From: Pelagibius sp048268885
GTDB lineage: Bacteria > Pseudomonadota > Alphaproteobacteria > Kiloniellales > Kiloniellaceae
Assembly: GCA_048268885.1 (NCBI GenBank)
Contig: JBLWUP010000022.1
Span: 24,348 to 88,347, forward strand
DNA length: 64,000 bases
Direction: 5' to 3'
Shown piece after piece: positions 25,184 through 34,186 of the stretch. Within the stretch, counting starts at the first letter, position 1, and each line of letters begins with the position of its first letter. Under the pieces are notes generated by a model. That model had not been told where the DNA came from and did no database searches. It was given only the letters and a program-made list of their open reading frames with translations. The position numbers and the translations under genes were made by a program.

Positions 25184-26554
25184 ATGACCGCCACCCCCGC
25201 GCCCGCGGCCCAAACCCGCGAGCCCTCGAACCTCTTCTATCAGACGCGCAGCCGGCGCCCCGTGGTAGCGCGCGCCGAGGGCATTTATTTCTGGGATAAG
25301 GACGGCAAACGCTACATCGACGGCTCCAGCGGCGCCATGGTGGCCAACATCGGCCACGGCAATCCGCGGGTGCTGGCCGCCATGCGCCGCCAGATGGAGG
25401 AAGCCACCTTCGCCTACCGCCTGCATTTCGAGAACGAGGCGGCGGAGACCCTGGCCCGGCGCATCGCGGCGCGCACGCCCGAGCACCTCGACCGCATCTT
25501 CTTCGTCTCCGGCGGTTCGGAGGCGGTGGAGTCCTGCCTGAAGCTCGCCCGCCAGCATGCCCTGGCGACGGGACAGGATGGCCGCTGGAAGGTGATCTCG
25601 CGCTTTCCCTCCTACCACGGCGCGACCCTGGGCGCCCTGGCCGTCACCGGCTACACCCCCATGACCGCGCCCTTCGCGCCGATGATGCGCGAGATGCCGA
25701 AGATCCCGGCGCCGACCTGCTACCTGGACCGCGACAACCTGGACTGGGAAGCGCGCGGCCTGCGCTATGCCGAGATGCTGCGCGCGGAGATCGAAAAGCA
25801 GGGCCCGGAAACGGTGCTGGCCTTCATCATGGAGCCGGTGGGCGGCGCCTCGACCGGCGCCCTGGTCGCCCCCGACAGCTACTACGCCCGCGTCCGCGAG
25901 ATCTGCGACGAGTTCGGCATCCTGCTGATCCTCGACGAGGTGATGAGCGGCGTCGGGCGCACGGGCCGTTTCCTGGCTTCCGAGCATTGGAACCTGCGCC
26001 CCGACATCATCGCGCTGTCCAAGGGCTTCGCCGCGGGCTACGCGCCGCTGGGCGCCATGGTGGCCGACCGCCGCCTGGTGGAGCCGGTGCTGGACCAGGG
26101 TGGCTTCATCCACGGCTACACCTATGCCGGCAACCCGCTCGCCTGCGCCGCCGGGCTCGCCGTGCTGGAAGAGATCGAGGGCCAGGACCTGATGGGCAAC
26201 GCGACGCGCATGGGCGGCCTGTTGAAAGCCGGACTCTGCCGCCTGATGGAACGTTTCCCCTTCATCGGCGACGTGCGCGGCCTCGGCCTGCTGCTGGCCT
26301 TCGAGATGGTCGCCGACCGCGACAGCATGCAGCCCCTGCCGACGGGTCTCAACGCCCACAGCCGCCTGGTCGAGTTGGCCTACCAGCGCGGCCTCATCAT
26401 CTATTCGCGGCGCACCCGCGGCGGTATCGAGGGCGATCACTTCCTGGTCTGCCCGCCGATGATCGTCGACGAGGCGCAGATCGACGAGATCCTCGGTCTG
26501 CTGGAAGAGAGCCTCCTCGCTTTCGCCGCCGAAGCCGGCCTGCCGGTCGCGTGA
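25184..26554 (+). CDS. Class III (omega) aminotransferase
   Basis: PLP enzyme of 456 aa of the ornithine/omega-amino-acid:pyruvate family. The aspartate that holds the pyridine ring is in LLILDEVMSGVGRTGRF and the Schiff-base lysine in ALSKGFAAGYAPLGAMV. The family transfers terminal amino groups of diamines, polyamines or beta-amino acids to pyruvate or 2-oxoglutarate. Position directly after the polyamine-type importer and before the BKACE gene suggests it deaminates the imported amine. The BKACE gene follows with a 13-base gap. Confidence 0.92.
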   Translation: MTATPAPAAQTREPSNLFYQTRSRRPVVARAEGIYFWDKDGKRYIDGSSGAMVANIGHGNPRVLAAMRRQMEEATFAYRLHFENEAAETLARRIAARTPEHLDRIFFVSGGSEAVESCLKLARQHALATGQDGRWKVISRFPSYHGATLGALAVTGYTPMTAPFAPMMREMPKIPAPTCYLDRDNLDWEARGLRYAEMLRAEIEKQGPETVLAFIMEPVGGASTGALVAPDSYYARVREICDEFGILLILDEVMSGVGRTGRFLASEHWNLRPDIIALSKGFAAGYAPLGAMVADRRLVEPVLDQGGFIHGYTYAGNPLACAAGLAVLEEIEGQDLMGNATRMGGLLKAGLCRLMERFPFIGDVRGLGLLLAFEMVADRDSMQPLPTGLNAHSRLVELAYQRGLIIYSRRTRGGIEGDHFLVCPPMIVDEAQIDEILGLLEESLLAFAAEAGLPVA

Positions 26555-26567
26555 GGTGAAGTCGGGC

Positions 26568-27500
26568 ATGTCTTCCAACAAAGTCATCATCACCTGCGCG
26601 GTCACCGGCTCGATCCACACGCCGACCATGAGCCCGCACCTGCCGGTGACCCCGGACGAGATCGCTGCCGAGGCCGTGGCCGCCGCGGAGGCCGGCGCCG
26701 CCATCCTGCACCTGCACGCGCGCGACCCGCAGAACGGGCGGCCCACCGCGGCGCCGGAAACCTTCATGGCCTTCCTGCCACGCATCAAGCAGGCCTGCGA
26801 CGCCGTGGTGAACATCACCACCGGCGGCTCTTCGCAGATGACCCTGGAGGAGCGCCTTGCCGCACCGCTGCAGGCGCAACCGGAGATGTGCTCGCTGAAT
26901 ATGGGCTCCATGAACTTCGGCATCTTCCCTCTGGCGCGCCGCTACAAGGAGTGGAAGCACGACTGGGAGCCCGGATTCCTGGAGGCGTCTCGCGACACCA
27001 TCTTCAAGAACACCTTCAGCGACATCGAGAACGTGCTGGAGCAGCTCGGCAAGGGCTGCGGCACGCGCTTCGAGTTCGAGTGCTACGACGTCGGCCACAT
27101 CCAGACCGTCGCCTTCTATCTGGCCGAGGGCCTGATCAAGCCGCCGGTCTTCCTGCAGTTCGTCTTCGGCGTGCTGGGCGGCATCGACGCCGCGCCGGAG
27201 CAGCTCATGCACATGAAGTCGACCGCGGACCGCCTGCTGGGCGACGCCTACCGTTTCTCGGTGCTGGCGGCCGGGCGGCACCAGATGCCGCTGGGCACCA
27301 TGAGCGTCATCCTGGGCGGCAACGTGCGGGTCGGGCTGGAGGACAGCCTGACCATCGGGCCCGGCCAACTGGCCGGCAGCAACGCCGAGCAGGTCGGGAA
27401 GATCCGCCGCATCATCGAGGAGCTGGGCTACGAGGCCGCCCGGCCGGACGAGGTGCGCGAGACCCTGGCGCTGAAGGGCGGCGACCGGGTGGCCTTCTGA
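26568..27500 (+). CDS. BKACE-family beta-keto acid cleavage enzyme
   Basis: Zinc enzyme of 310 aa of the 3-keto-5-aminohexanoate cleavage family, which condenses a beta-keto acid with acetyl-CoA to give acetoacetate and a new CoA ester. Features: ITCAVTGS near the N-terminus, metal-binding HLH in AAILHLHARDP, VNITTGGSS, and LGGNVRVGLEDS near the C-terminus. ATG at 26568 is preferred over an upstream GTG because GAGGTGAAG precedes it. It differs from the carnitine-type paralogue at 61445 and lies among amine-metabolism genes, so its substrate is probably an amine-derived beta-keto acid (inference). Confidence 0.9.
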   Translation: MSSNKVIITCAVTGSIHTPTMSPHLPVTPDEIAAEAVAAAEAGAAILHLHARDPQNGRPTAAPETFMAFLPRIKQACDAVVNITTGGSSQMTLEERLAAPLQAQPEMCSLNMGSMNFGIFPLARRYKEWKHDWEPGFLEASRDTIFKNTFSDIENVLEQLGKGCGTRFEFECYDVGHIQTVAFYLAEGLIKPPVFLQFVFGVLGGIDAAPEQLMHMKSTADRLLGDAYRFSVLAAGRHQMPLGTMSVILGGNVRVGLEDSLTIGPGQLAGSNAEQVGKIRRIIEELGYEAARPDEVRETLALKGGDRVAF

Positions 27501-28024
27501 TGCCCGGGCAGACGGCAGAGATCACGGTTCGCCTGGCCGGCAAGGCCGACGCGGCGGCGGTCCACGACCTGGTGGTGGAGCTGGCGCGCAGCCGCGACGC
27601 CATGGACAAGGTGGTCTCCAGCGCCGCCGACATCGAACGCGACGGCTTCGGCGACAATCCGGCTTTCGAAGCCCTTGTCGCGGAACTGGACGGCAAGCCG
27701 GTCGGGCTCTGCCTCTTCTTCGGCAGCTATTCCACCTGGCGCGGCAAGCGCGGCATCTACGTGCAGGACCTGGTGGTGCTGGACAGCGCCCGCTCCCTGG
27801 GGGTTGGCCGGCGCCTGCTCGCCGAGACCGCCGCCATCGCCAAGACGCGGGGCGCCGGCTACCTGCGCCTGTCGGTCGACGACGACAACCCGCGCGCCCA
27901 GAGCTTCTACCGGCGCACGGGCCTGAAGCATTCCACGCCGGAGCAGATCTACGTGCTGGACAACGATGACTTCGCCGCGCTGGCCGAGAGCGCGAAAGGA
28001 ACCTCAGGAAGGAGAGGCGCATGA
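27500..28024 (+). CDS. GNAT-family N-acetyltransferase
   Basis: Acetyl-CoA dependent transferase of 174 aa. The pyrophosphate-binding motif is RSLGVGRRLL within motif A, followed by AGYLRLSVDDDNPRAQSFYRRTGL. ATG at 27500 overlaps the TGA of the BKACE gene, and its own stop overlaps the next start (ATGA), so the three proteins are translationally coupled. Being paired with an acetylpolyamine amidohydrolase, it may acetylate a polyamine or diamine (compare SpeG/SSAT). That is inferred from context only. Confidence 0.88.
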   Translation: MPGQTAEITVRLAGKADAAAVHDLVVELARSRDAMDKVVSSAADIERDGFGDNPAFEALVAELDGKPVGLCLFFGSYSTWRGKRGIYVQDLVVLDSARSLGVGRRLLAETAAIAKTRGAGYLRLSVDDDNPRAQSFYRRTGLKHSTPEQIYVLDNDDFAALAESAKGTSGRRGA

Positions 28025-29058
28025 AGGTATTCTGCGCCGGCGAACGGCAGAAGATTCACTACCCGCGCAATTTCCTGGTCAACGGCGCGCAGCAGCCGAA
28101 CCCGGAGGTGCCGGAACGGATCGACCGCCTGCTGCAGGCGGCCCGGGCCGGGGGCCATGACATCACCGAACCCGCCGACCATGGCCTCGGCCCCCTCGCC
28201 GCCGTCCATACGCCGGAGTACCTGCGCTTCCTGGAGCACATCTACGAGCGTTGGGCGCGCATCCCCGGCGCCTCGGAAGAGGTGATCCCCAACATCCACC
28301 CCGACCGCCGCGAAGCGAGCTACCCGCTTTCCGCCGTCGGCCAGGCGGGCTACCACATGGCCGACACCGCCTGCCCCATCGGCCCGGACTCCTGGGGCGC
28401 GATCCGCTGGAGCGCCAACTGCGCCGCCGCCGCCGCCGAAGAGGTGCGGGACGGCGCGCCCGCCGCCTATGCCCTCTGCCGCCCGCCGGGCCATCATGCC
28501 TTCGCCGACCTGGCCGGCGGCTTCTGCTTCGTGAACAACGCCGCCGTCGCCGCCATGGCGCTGCGCCGCAAGTACGACCGGGTCGCCATCGTCGACGTCG
28601 ATCTGCACCACGGCAACGGCACCCAGGGCATCTTCTACAAGCGGGACGACGTGCTGACGGTCTCGATCCATGCCGACCCGATCCGCTTCTATCCCTTCTT
28701 CTGGGGCCACGCGCACGAGCGCGGCGAAGGCCCGGGTCTCAGCTACAATCTGAACCTGCCGCTGCCGCGCGGCTCCGAGGACGACGCCTTTCTGCAGGCC
28801 CTCGACCGCGGCCTGGAATCGGTGGCGGCCTTTGCGCCCGGCGCCCTGGTCGTGGCCCTGGGCCTCGACGCCTTTGAAGGCGATCCCTTCGGCGGCCTTT
28901 CGGTCAGCACCGGGGGATTCGGCAAGATCGGCGCGCGCCTGGCGCACCTCGGCCTGCCGACCGCCGTCGTGCAGGAGGGCGGCTATCTCTGCGACGCCCT
29001 GGGTGATAATCTCGCCGCCTTTCTCGGCGCCCTCAAAGCCGACCACAAGACCGGCTGA
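28021..29058 (+). CDS. Acetylpolyamine amidohydrolase (class II HDAC family)
   Basis: Zinc deacetylase of 345 aa. The active-site histidine pair is in CRPPGHHAF, zinc ligands in DVDLHHGNG (D and H) and LGLDAFEGDP (D), and the catalytic tyrosine is expected at EGGY. The N-terminal part and the loop ADPIRFYPFFWGHAHE follow the Mycoplana acetylpolyamine amidohydrolase more than acetoin-utilisation AcuC proteins. It should remove acetyl groups from acetylputrescine, acetylcadaverine or acetylspermidine. Coupled to the GNAT gene by ATGA overlap. Confidence 0.88.
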   Translation: MKVFCAGERQKIHYPRNFLVNGAQQPNPEVPERIDRLLQAARAGGHDITEPADHGLGPLAAVHTPEYLRFLEHIYERWARIPGASEEVIPNIHPDRREASYPLSAVGQAGYHMADTACPIGPDSWGAIRWSANCAAAAAEEVRDGAPAAYALCRPPGHHAFADLAGGFCFVNNAAVAAMALRRKYDRVAIVDVDLHHGNGTQGIFYKRDDVLTVSIHADPIRFYPFFWGHAHERGEGPGLSYNLNLPLPRGSEDDAFLQALDRGLESVAAFAPGALVVALGLDAFEGDPFGGLSVSTGGFGKIGARLAHLGLPTAVVQEGGYLCDALGDNLAAFLGALKADHKTG

Positions 29059-29063
29059 CCCCC

Positions 29064-30197
29064 ATGACCCAGACAGCGGCCGTCATCGTGATCGGCGCCG
29101 GCATGGCCGGCGCCTCGGCCGCCGCGGAAATGACCCGCGGCGCCAAGGTCATCGTCCTGGAAAGCGAGGCGCAGCCCGGTCACCACAGCACCGGGCGTTC
29201 CGCCGCCATCTTCATCCAGAGCTACGGCAACGCCGTGATCCGGCAGCTGAACCGGGGCAGCCGCCCGCTGCTGGAGTCGCATCCCTTCGACCCGGAGGGC
29301 GGCGGCGTGCTGTCGCCGCGCGGCATCCTGACCATCGCCGGCGCGGCTGAGCATGACCGGCTCGACCAGCTTCTGGCCGACAATCCCAGCGTCGAGGAGA
29401 TCGCGCCCGCCGAGGCCGTGAAGCGGGTTCCCATCCTGCGCCCGGGGCCGATCGAGCGCGCCGCCTACGAAGCCGACGCGCTCGACATCGACGTGGACCG
29501 CCTGCACCAGCTCTACCTGCGCAAGGTGAAGAGCGGCGGCGGACAGGTGCTCTGCAACGCCGCCGTGGCGGGCCTGAAACGCAGCGGCGGGGTGTGGCGT
29601 GTCGAGACCAGGTCCGAGGCCTTCGAGGCCCCGGTGGTGGTGAACGCGGCCGGCGCCTGGGCCGACCTCACCGCCGAGATGGCCGGAATCGCGCCCCTCG
29701 GCCTCACGCCGCTGCGCCGCTCCGCCGCCATTCTGCCGGCCCCGCCCGGACAGTCCGTCGAGCGCTGGCCGCTGACCGGCAACGCGTCCGAGACCTATTA
29801 CTTCAAACCGGAGGCCGGAAAGCTGATGGTCTCCCCCGCCGACGAGACGCCGGTCGATCCGCACGACGCCTGGCCCGACGACATGGACCTGGCCGAAGGG
29901 CTCGACCGCTTCGCCCAGGCCGTCGACTACGAGGTAACGCGCGTCGAACGCTCCTGGGCGGGCCTGCGCACCTTCGCGCCCGACCGCTCCCTCGTGATCG
30001 GCTTCGATCCGGCGGCCGAGGGCTTCTTCTGGCTTGCCGGGCAGGGCGGCTACGGCATTCAGACCGCGCCCGCGGCAGCACGGCTCGCCGCCGGGTTGCT
30101 GCTGGACGAAGCCGTACCAGGGGAGCTCACCGCCGTGGGCCTAGATCCGGCAACCCTCAGCCCGGCCCGCTTTCGCCGCGGAGGATTTCGGCTCTAG
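29064..30197 (+). CDS. FAD-dependent oxidoreductase (DadA/glycine oxidase type)
   Basis: Flavoprotein of 377 aa. The dinucleotide-binding fold is at the N-terminus (VIVIGAGMAGASAAAEM), and the C-terminal part (WAGLRTFAPDRSLVIGFDP; GQGGYGIQTAPAAARLAA) is typical of DadA-family amine and D-amino acid oxidising enzymes. It probably oxidises an amino intermediate of the same pathway to an imine. It is the last gene of the polyamine-type operon; its stop overlaps the stop of the convergent aldolase gene within CTAG at 30194-30197. Confidence 0.88.
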   Translation: MTQTAAVIVIGAGMAGASAAAEMTRGAKVIVLESEAQPGHHSTGRSAAIFIQSYGNAVIRQLNRGSRPLLESHPFDPEGGGVLSPRGILTIAGAAEHDRLDQLLADNPSVEEIAPAEAVKRVPILRPGPIERAAYEADALDIDVDRLHQLYLRKVKSGGGQVLCNAAVAGLKRSGGVWRVETRSEAFEAPVVVNAAGAWADLTAEMAGIAPLGLTPLRRSAAILPAPPGQSVERWPLTGNASETYYFKPEAGKLMVSPADETPVDPHDAWPDDMDLAEGLDRFAQAVDYEVTRVERSWAGLRTFAPDRSLVIGFDPAAEGFFWLAGQGGYGIQTAPAAARLAAGLLLDEAVPGELTAVGLDPATLSPARFRRGGFRL

Positions 30198-30961
30198 CCT
30201 TCCTTGAACTCGGTCAGCAAACGGTCGGCGCCGCGCAGCAGCAGGGACAGGTCCGCACCCACCGCCGTGAAGCGGCTGCCGAGGCCCATGCAGCGTTTCG
30301 CGAAGTCGACATCGTAGGTCAGCACGCCGGCCGGCTTGCCGGCGGCGGCCACCCGCGAGATGGCGCCTTCCACCGCCGCGACGACCTCCGGATGGAACAG
30401 CTCGCCGGGATGGCCGAGGCTGGCCGAAAGATCGCCCGGACCGATGAAGATCCCGTCGACGCCGTCGACGGCGGCGATGTCCTCGATGGCGTCGAGGGAC
30501 TGGCGGGTTTCCACCTGCACCAGCAGGCAGATCTCCTGCTCCGCCTTCTGCGCATAGCCGGCGACGCGGCCGAAGCGGCTGGCGCGGGTCAGACCGGCGA
30601 CGCCGCGGATGCCCGCCGGCGGATAGCGCACGGCGGCCACCGCCGCCTCGGCCTCTTCCACCGACTGGACGTAGGGGATGAGCAGGCTCTGCGCGCCGAT
30701 ATCGAGGAAGCGCTTGATCAGCACGGGATCGTTGGCCGCCGGGCGCACGATCGCCGAGACGTCATAGGCGGCGGCCGCCTGGAGCTGCGGCATCACGTCC
30801 AGCACGTCGGCGGGCGAATGCTCCGTATCCAGCAGCAGCCAGTCGTAGCCGGCCCCGGCCAGGGCCTCGGTGGCGAAGCTGCCCGGCAGCATGCACCAGA
30901 GGCCGATCTGCTGGCGCCCGGCGAGGATCGCCTCCTTGAAGGGATTGTGAGGAAGTTCCAT
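30194..30961 (-). CDS. HpcH/HpaI-family 2-keto-3-deoxy acid aldolase
   Basis: Class II aldolase of 255 aa. LLLDTEHSPADV, LIPYVQSVEEAE, the metal-binding glutamate in LLVQVETRQSLDAI and the aspartate in IFIGPGDLSASLG are family hallmarks. Such enzymes (GarL, RhmA, HpaI) split 2-keto-3-deoxy sugar acids into pyruvate and an aldehyde. As last gene of the sugar-acid operon it would cleave the product of the dehydratases encoded upstream. Confidence 0.92.
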   Translation of the reverse strand: MELPHNPFKEAILAGRQQIGLWCMLPGSFATEALAGAGYDWLLLDTEHSPADVLDVMPQLQAAAAYDVSAIVRPAANDPVLIKRFLDIGAQSLLIPYVQSVEEAEAAVAAVRYPPAGIRGVAGLTRASRFGRVAGYAQKAEQEICLLVQVETRQSLDAIEDIAAVDGVDGIFIGPGDLSASLGHPGELFHPEVVAAVEGAISRVAAAGKPAGVLTYDVDFAKRCMGLGSRFTAVGADLSLLLRGADRLLTEFKEG

Positions 30962-30997
30962 GGAGGGGTCCTGTCTTGCGGTGCCGCCGGGGGAAGA

Positions 30998-32512
30998 TCA
31001 GGCGATGTCCGCCGGCAGCACGGCGGCGGACATGTTCTGGTAGCAGACGGGCCGCAGGAAGCGGCGGATCGCCAGGGTGCCGACCGAGGTCGCCCCGAAA
31101 TTGGTCGAGGCGGGATAGGGGCCGCCATGCACCATGGCATCGCAGACCTCGACCCCCGTGGGATAGCCGTTGGCGAGAATACGGCCGGCCTTGCGCTCCA
31201 GGACCGGCAGCAGACGCCGCGCGTCCTCGGCATCGGCATCGTCCATATGCAGGGTGCAGGTCAGCTGCCCCTGCAGGCTGTGGGCGATTTCGACCACCTC
31301 GTCGAAGCCGCTGGCGGCGACCACCAGGCCGAGGGGACCGAAGACCTCCTCGCCCAGTGCCTCGTTGGCCAGCCAGTCCTTGCCCGTCGTCGAGAAGAGG
31401 TAAGGCGTGGCGTTGCGCAGATCGCAGGTCGTGGTCAGCACCTCCTGCACCCCGGCCGAGCCGGCGACGCGGTCGCGCCCGCTGCGGTAGGCCTCGGCGA
31501 TGCCGTCGGTCAGCATGGTCTGGGCATCCACCGGCTTTAGCGCTTCGCTGGCCGCGGCCACGAAGGACTGCAGCTCCGGCCCGTCGATGGCCACCGCGAT
31601 GCCGGGGTTGGTGCAGAACTGGCCCGCGCCCATGGTCAGCGAGCCGGCCCAGCCCTGGGCGATCGCCTCGCCCCGTCCGGCCAACGCCTTGGGCAGCAGG
31701 AACATCGGGTTCACCGAGCCCAGCTCGCCGAAGAAGGGGATCGGCTCCGGGCGCTGGGCGCAGAGATCGAAGAGCGCGCGGCCGCCGGCCAGGGAACCGG
31801 TGAAGCCCACCGCCTTGATCAGCGGGTGCTGCACCAGGCTGGTGCCGACGTCGCGCTTGCCGCCCTGGATGAGTGAGAAGACGCCGGGATGTAGGCCCTG
31901 GGCCTTCACCGCGGCGGCGATGGCCTGGGCGACGATTTCGCCGGTGCCGGGGTGGGCCGAATGGCCCTTCACGACGACCGGGCAGCCCGCGGCCAGGGCC
32001 GAGGCGGTGTCGCCGCCGGCGGTGGAGAAGGCGAGCGGGAAATTGGAGGCGCCGAAGACGGCCACCGGGCCGATGGGGCGCTGCATGAGCCGCAGGTCCG
32101 GGCGCGGCAGCGGCTGGCGGTCCGGCAGGGCCTCGTCGTGGCGGCGGTCCAGGTAGTCGCCCTTTTCGATGTGCGAGGCAAAAAGCCGGAGCTGACCGGT
32201 AGTGCGCCCGCGTTCGCCCTGCAGGCGCGCTTCCGGCAGGCCGGTTTCCTGGGTGCCGATCTCGGTGATGGCGTCGCCGCGCGCTTCGATCTCGTCGGCG
32301 ATCTTGTTCAGGAAGGCGGCGCGCTCGGCCCGGGTGGAATAGCCGTAGCTCCAGAAGGCCTCTTCGGCGGCCTTGGCCGCGGTGTCGACATTGGCCGGCG
32401 TGCCGACGGCATAGCTGCGGGCCGGGCCGTGCGCGGGCGAAGACTCGAAAGTCGCCTCACCGGCGGTCCAGTCGCCGGCAATCAGGTGTTTTCCGGTCAG
32501 CTCAAGGCTCAT
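30998..32512 (-). CDS. Alpha-ketoglutaric semialdehyde dehydrogenase family protein
   Basis: NAD(P)-dependent aldehyde dehydrogenase of 504 aa. Catalytic cysteine in GAGQFCTNPG, general-base glutamate in PFFGELGSVNP, cofactor-binding region VFGASNFPLAFSTAGGDTASALAAGCPVV split between helices. This subfamily oxidises 2,5-dioxopentanoate to 2-oxoglutarate, the last step of non-phosphorylative pentose and hexarate pathways. It is encoded 37 bases before the aldolase gene on the same strand. Confidence 0.9.
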   Translation of the reverse strand: MSLELTGKHLIAGDWTAGEATFESSPAHGPARSYAVGTPANVDTAAKAAEEAFWSYGYSTRAERAAFLNKIADEIEARGDAITEIGTQETGLPEARLQGERGRTTGQLRLFASHIEKGDYLDRRHDEALPDRQPLPRPDLRLMQRPIGPVAVFGASNFPLAFSTAGGDTASALAAGCPVVVKGHSAHPGTGEIVAQAIAAAVKAQGLHPGVFSLIQGGKRDVGTSLVQHPLIKAVGFTGSLAGGRALFDLCAQRPEPIPFFGELGSVNPMFLLPKALAGRGEAIAQGWAGSLTMGAGQFCTNPGIAVAIDGPELQSFVAAASEALKPVDAQTMLTDGIAEAYRSGRDRVAGSAGVQEVLTTTCDLRNATPYLFSTTGKDWLANEALGEEVFGPLGLVVAASGFDEVVEIAHSLQGQLTCTLHMDDADAEDARRLLPVLERKAGRILANGYPTGVEVCDAMVHGGPYPASTNFGATSVGTLAIRRFLRPVCYQNMSAAVLPADIA

Positions 32513-32653
32513 CGTCTCTTCCTTGTTTTTTGGGCGCTACAGGCCTGCAAATGAGGGATTCACATCATTTCGAGTCTGTTGGCTCGACGTCCTGCAGCAT
32601 ATTCACTGAGACGGACTTGTCGACCGGTGAGGCGCCCAGGACGCGAATTTCCC

Positions 32654-34186
32654 TCATGCCAGCACGCCGATGGGCCAGGGCACGAACTCGTCCTCGCCGA
32701 CGCCCAGCGCCTCGCTCTTCGATTTCTCCCCCGAGGCGATCTCCAGCATCTTCCCGAAGATGATCTCGCCCATCTCGTCCAGGCTCGCGGCACCGTCGAT
32801 CACGGCACCGCAGTTGATGTCCATGTCGCCGGTCATGCGCTCATACATCGGCGTGTTGGTCGCCAGCTTCACGGTCGGCGCCGGAAAAGAACCGAAGCAG
32901 GAGCCGCGGCCGGTGGTGAAGCAGATCAGATTGGCGCCGCCGGCGATCTGGCCGGTCGCAGACACCGGGTCGTAGCCCGGCGTGTCCATGATGACGAGGC
33001 CGTGCTCGCGGACCGGCTCGGCATAGCGGTAGACCTCGTTGATGCCCGAAGAGCCGCCCTTCTTGGAGCCGCCCAGCGCCTTCTCGATGATGTTGGCCAG
33101 GCCGCCGGCGTTGTTGCCGGGCGAGACGCGGCCGTTGATCTGGGTGTCGCGGCCCTTGTTGTACTCCAGCCACCAATCGAAGCGCTCGACGAACTTGCGG
33201 CCGATCTCCGGCGTCTTCGCCCGCGCCGTCAGGGTATGCTCGACGCCGTAGAGCTCCGGCGTCTCCGACAGGATCGCCGTGCCGCCGTGGCGCACCAGGG
33301 TGTCGACCGCCTTGCCGAGGGCCGGGTTGGCCGAAAGCCCGGAAAAGCCATCCGAGCCGCCGCATTGCAGGCCGACCATGATGTGCTCGGCGGAGCAGCG
33401 CTCGCGCCGGATGCCATTGGCCTCTTCCAGCATCTCGCGGATCAGCGCCTTGCCTTCCTCGATGGCTGCCGCGGTGCCGCCGGCCTGCTGCATGGTCACG
33501 CTCTTCAGCGTCTTCCCGGTGGCCAGCGACTGCTCCTCGAAGAAGCGGGCGAGGTTGTTGCGCTCACACCCCAGGGAACAGACCAGGGCGCCCGCCATGT
33601 TGGGATGCCGGATGTAACCCGCCAGGGTGCGGCGCAGCAGGTCCATGGGCTCGCCGGTCATCTCCATGCCGCAGCCCTGCTCGTGGACGAAGGGCACCAC
33701 GCCGTCGACGTTGGGATAGCCGGCCAGGCGTTCCTCGTCGAAGTAGTTGGCGATACGCCGGGCCACCGTGGCCGAGCAGTTCACCGTGATGAAGACGCCG
33801 ATGTAGTTGCGCGTGCCGACGCGGCCGTCGGGCCGGCGGATACCCATGAAGCTCGCGCGCTCCGCCGGCGGCAGCAGGTCGGCCGGCCGATAGTCCTCGG
33901 CGAAGCGGTAGTCCTTCTGGAAATTGTCCATCAGCACGTTGTGGCTGTGCATCCAGCAGCCGGGTTCGATGTCCTCGCCCGCGAAGCCGATGATGGTGTT
34001 GTATTTCAGGATCGGCTCGCCCTTGCGGATATCGCGCGTGGCGATCTTGTGCCCCAGCGGCACGTCGTGCAGCGTCGTCACGCCTTCCGATTCGATCAGA
34101 CGGCCCTTGGCAATCTCGACACGGGCAACGACCACGTTGTCGGCGGTGTCGAGGCGGATGACGGGGGAGCGGCTCTGGTTGGTCAT
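32654..34186 (-). CDS. UxaA/GarD-family sugar-acid dehydratase
   Basis: Dehydratase of 510 aa of the altronate/galactarate family. An N-terminal SAF domain (about 1-100, with the metal-ligand region CWMHSHN) precedes the large catalytic domain (GIRRPDGRVGTRNYIGV; VNCSATVARRIANYF). The family removes water from aldonic or aldaric acids to give 2-keto-3-deoxy acids, using iron. It overlaps the UxuA-like gene by 4 bases (ATGA). Whether it takes altronate, galactarate or another acid cannot be decided here. Confidence 0.9.
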   Translation of the reverse strand: MTNQSRSPVIRLDTADNVVVARVEIAKGRLIESEGVTTLHDVPLGHKIATRDIRKGEPILKYNTIIGFAGEDIEPGCWMHSHNVLMDNFQKDYRFAEDYRPADLLPPAERASFMGIRRPDGRVGTRNYIGVFITVNCSATVARRIANYFDEERLAGYPNVDGVVPFVHEQGCGMEMTGEPMDLLRRTLAGYIRHPNMAGALVCSLGCERNNLARFFEEQSLATGKTLKSVTMQQAGGTAAAIEEGKALIREMLEEANGIRRERCSAEHIMVGLQCGGSDGFSGLSANPALGKAVDTLVRHGGTAILSETPELYGVEHTLTARAKTPEIGRKFVERFDWWLEYNKGRDTQINGRVSPGNNAGGLANIIEKALGGSKKGGSSGINEVYRYAEPVREHGLVIMDTPGYDPVSATGQIAGGANLICFTTGRGSCFGSFPAPTVKLATNTPMYERMTGDMDINCGAVIDGAASLDEMGEIIFGKMLEIASGEKSKSEALGVGEDEFVPWPIGVLA

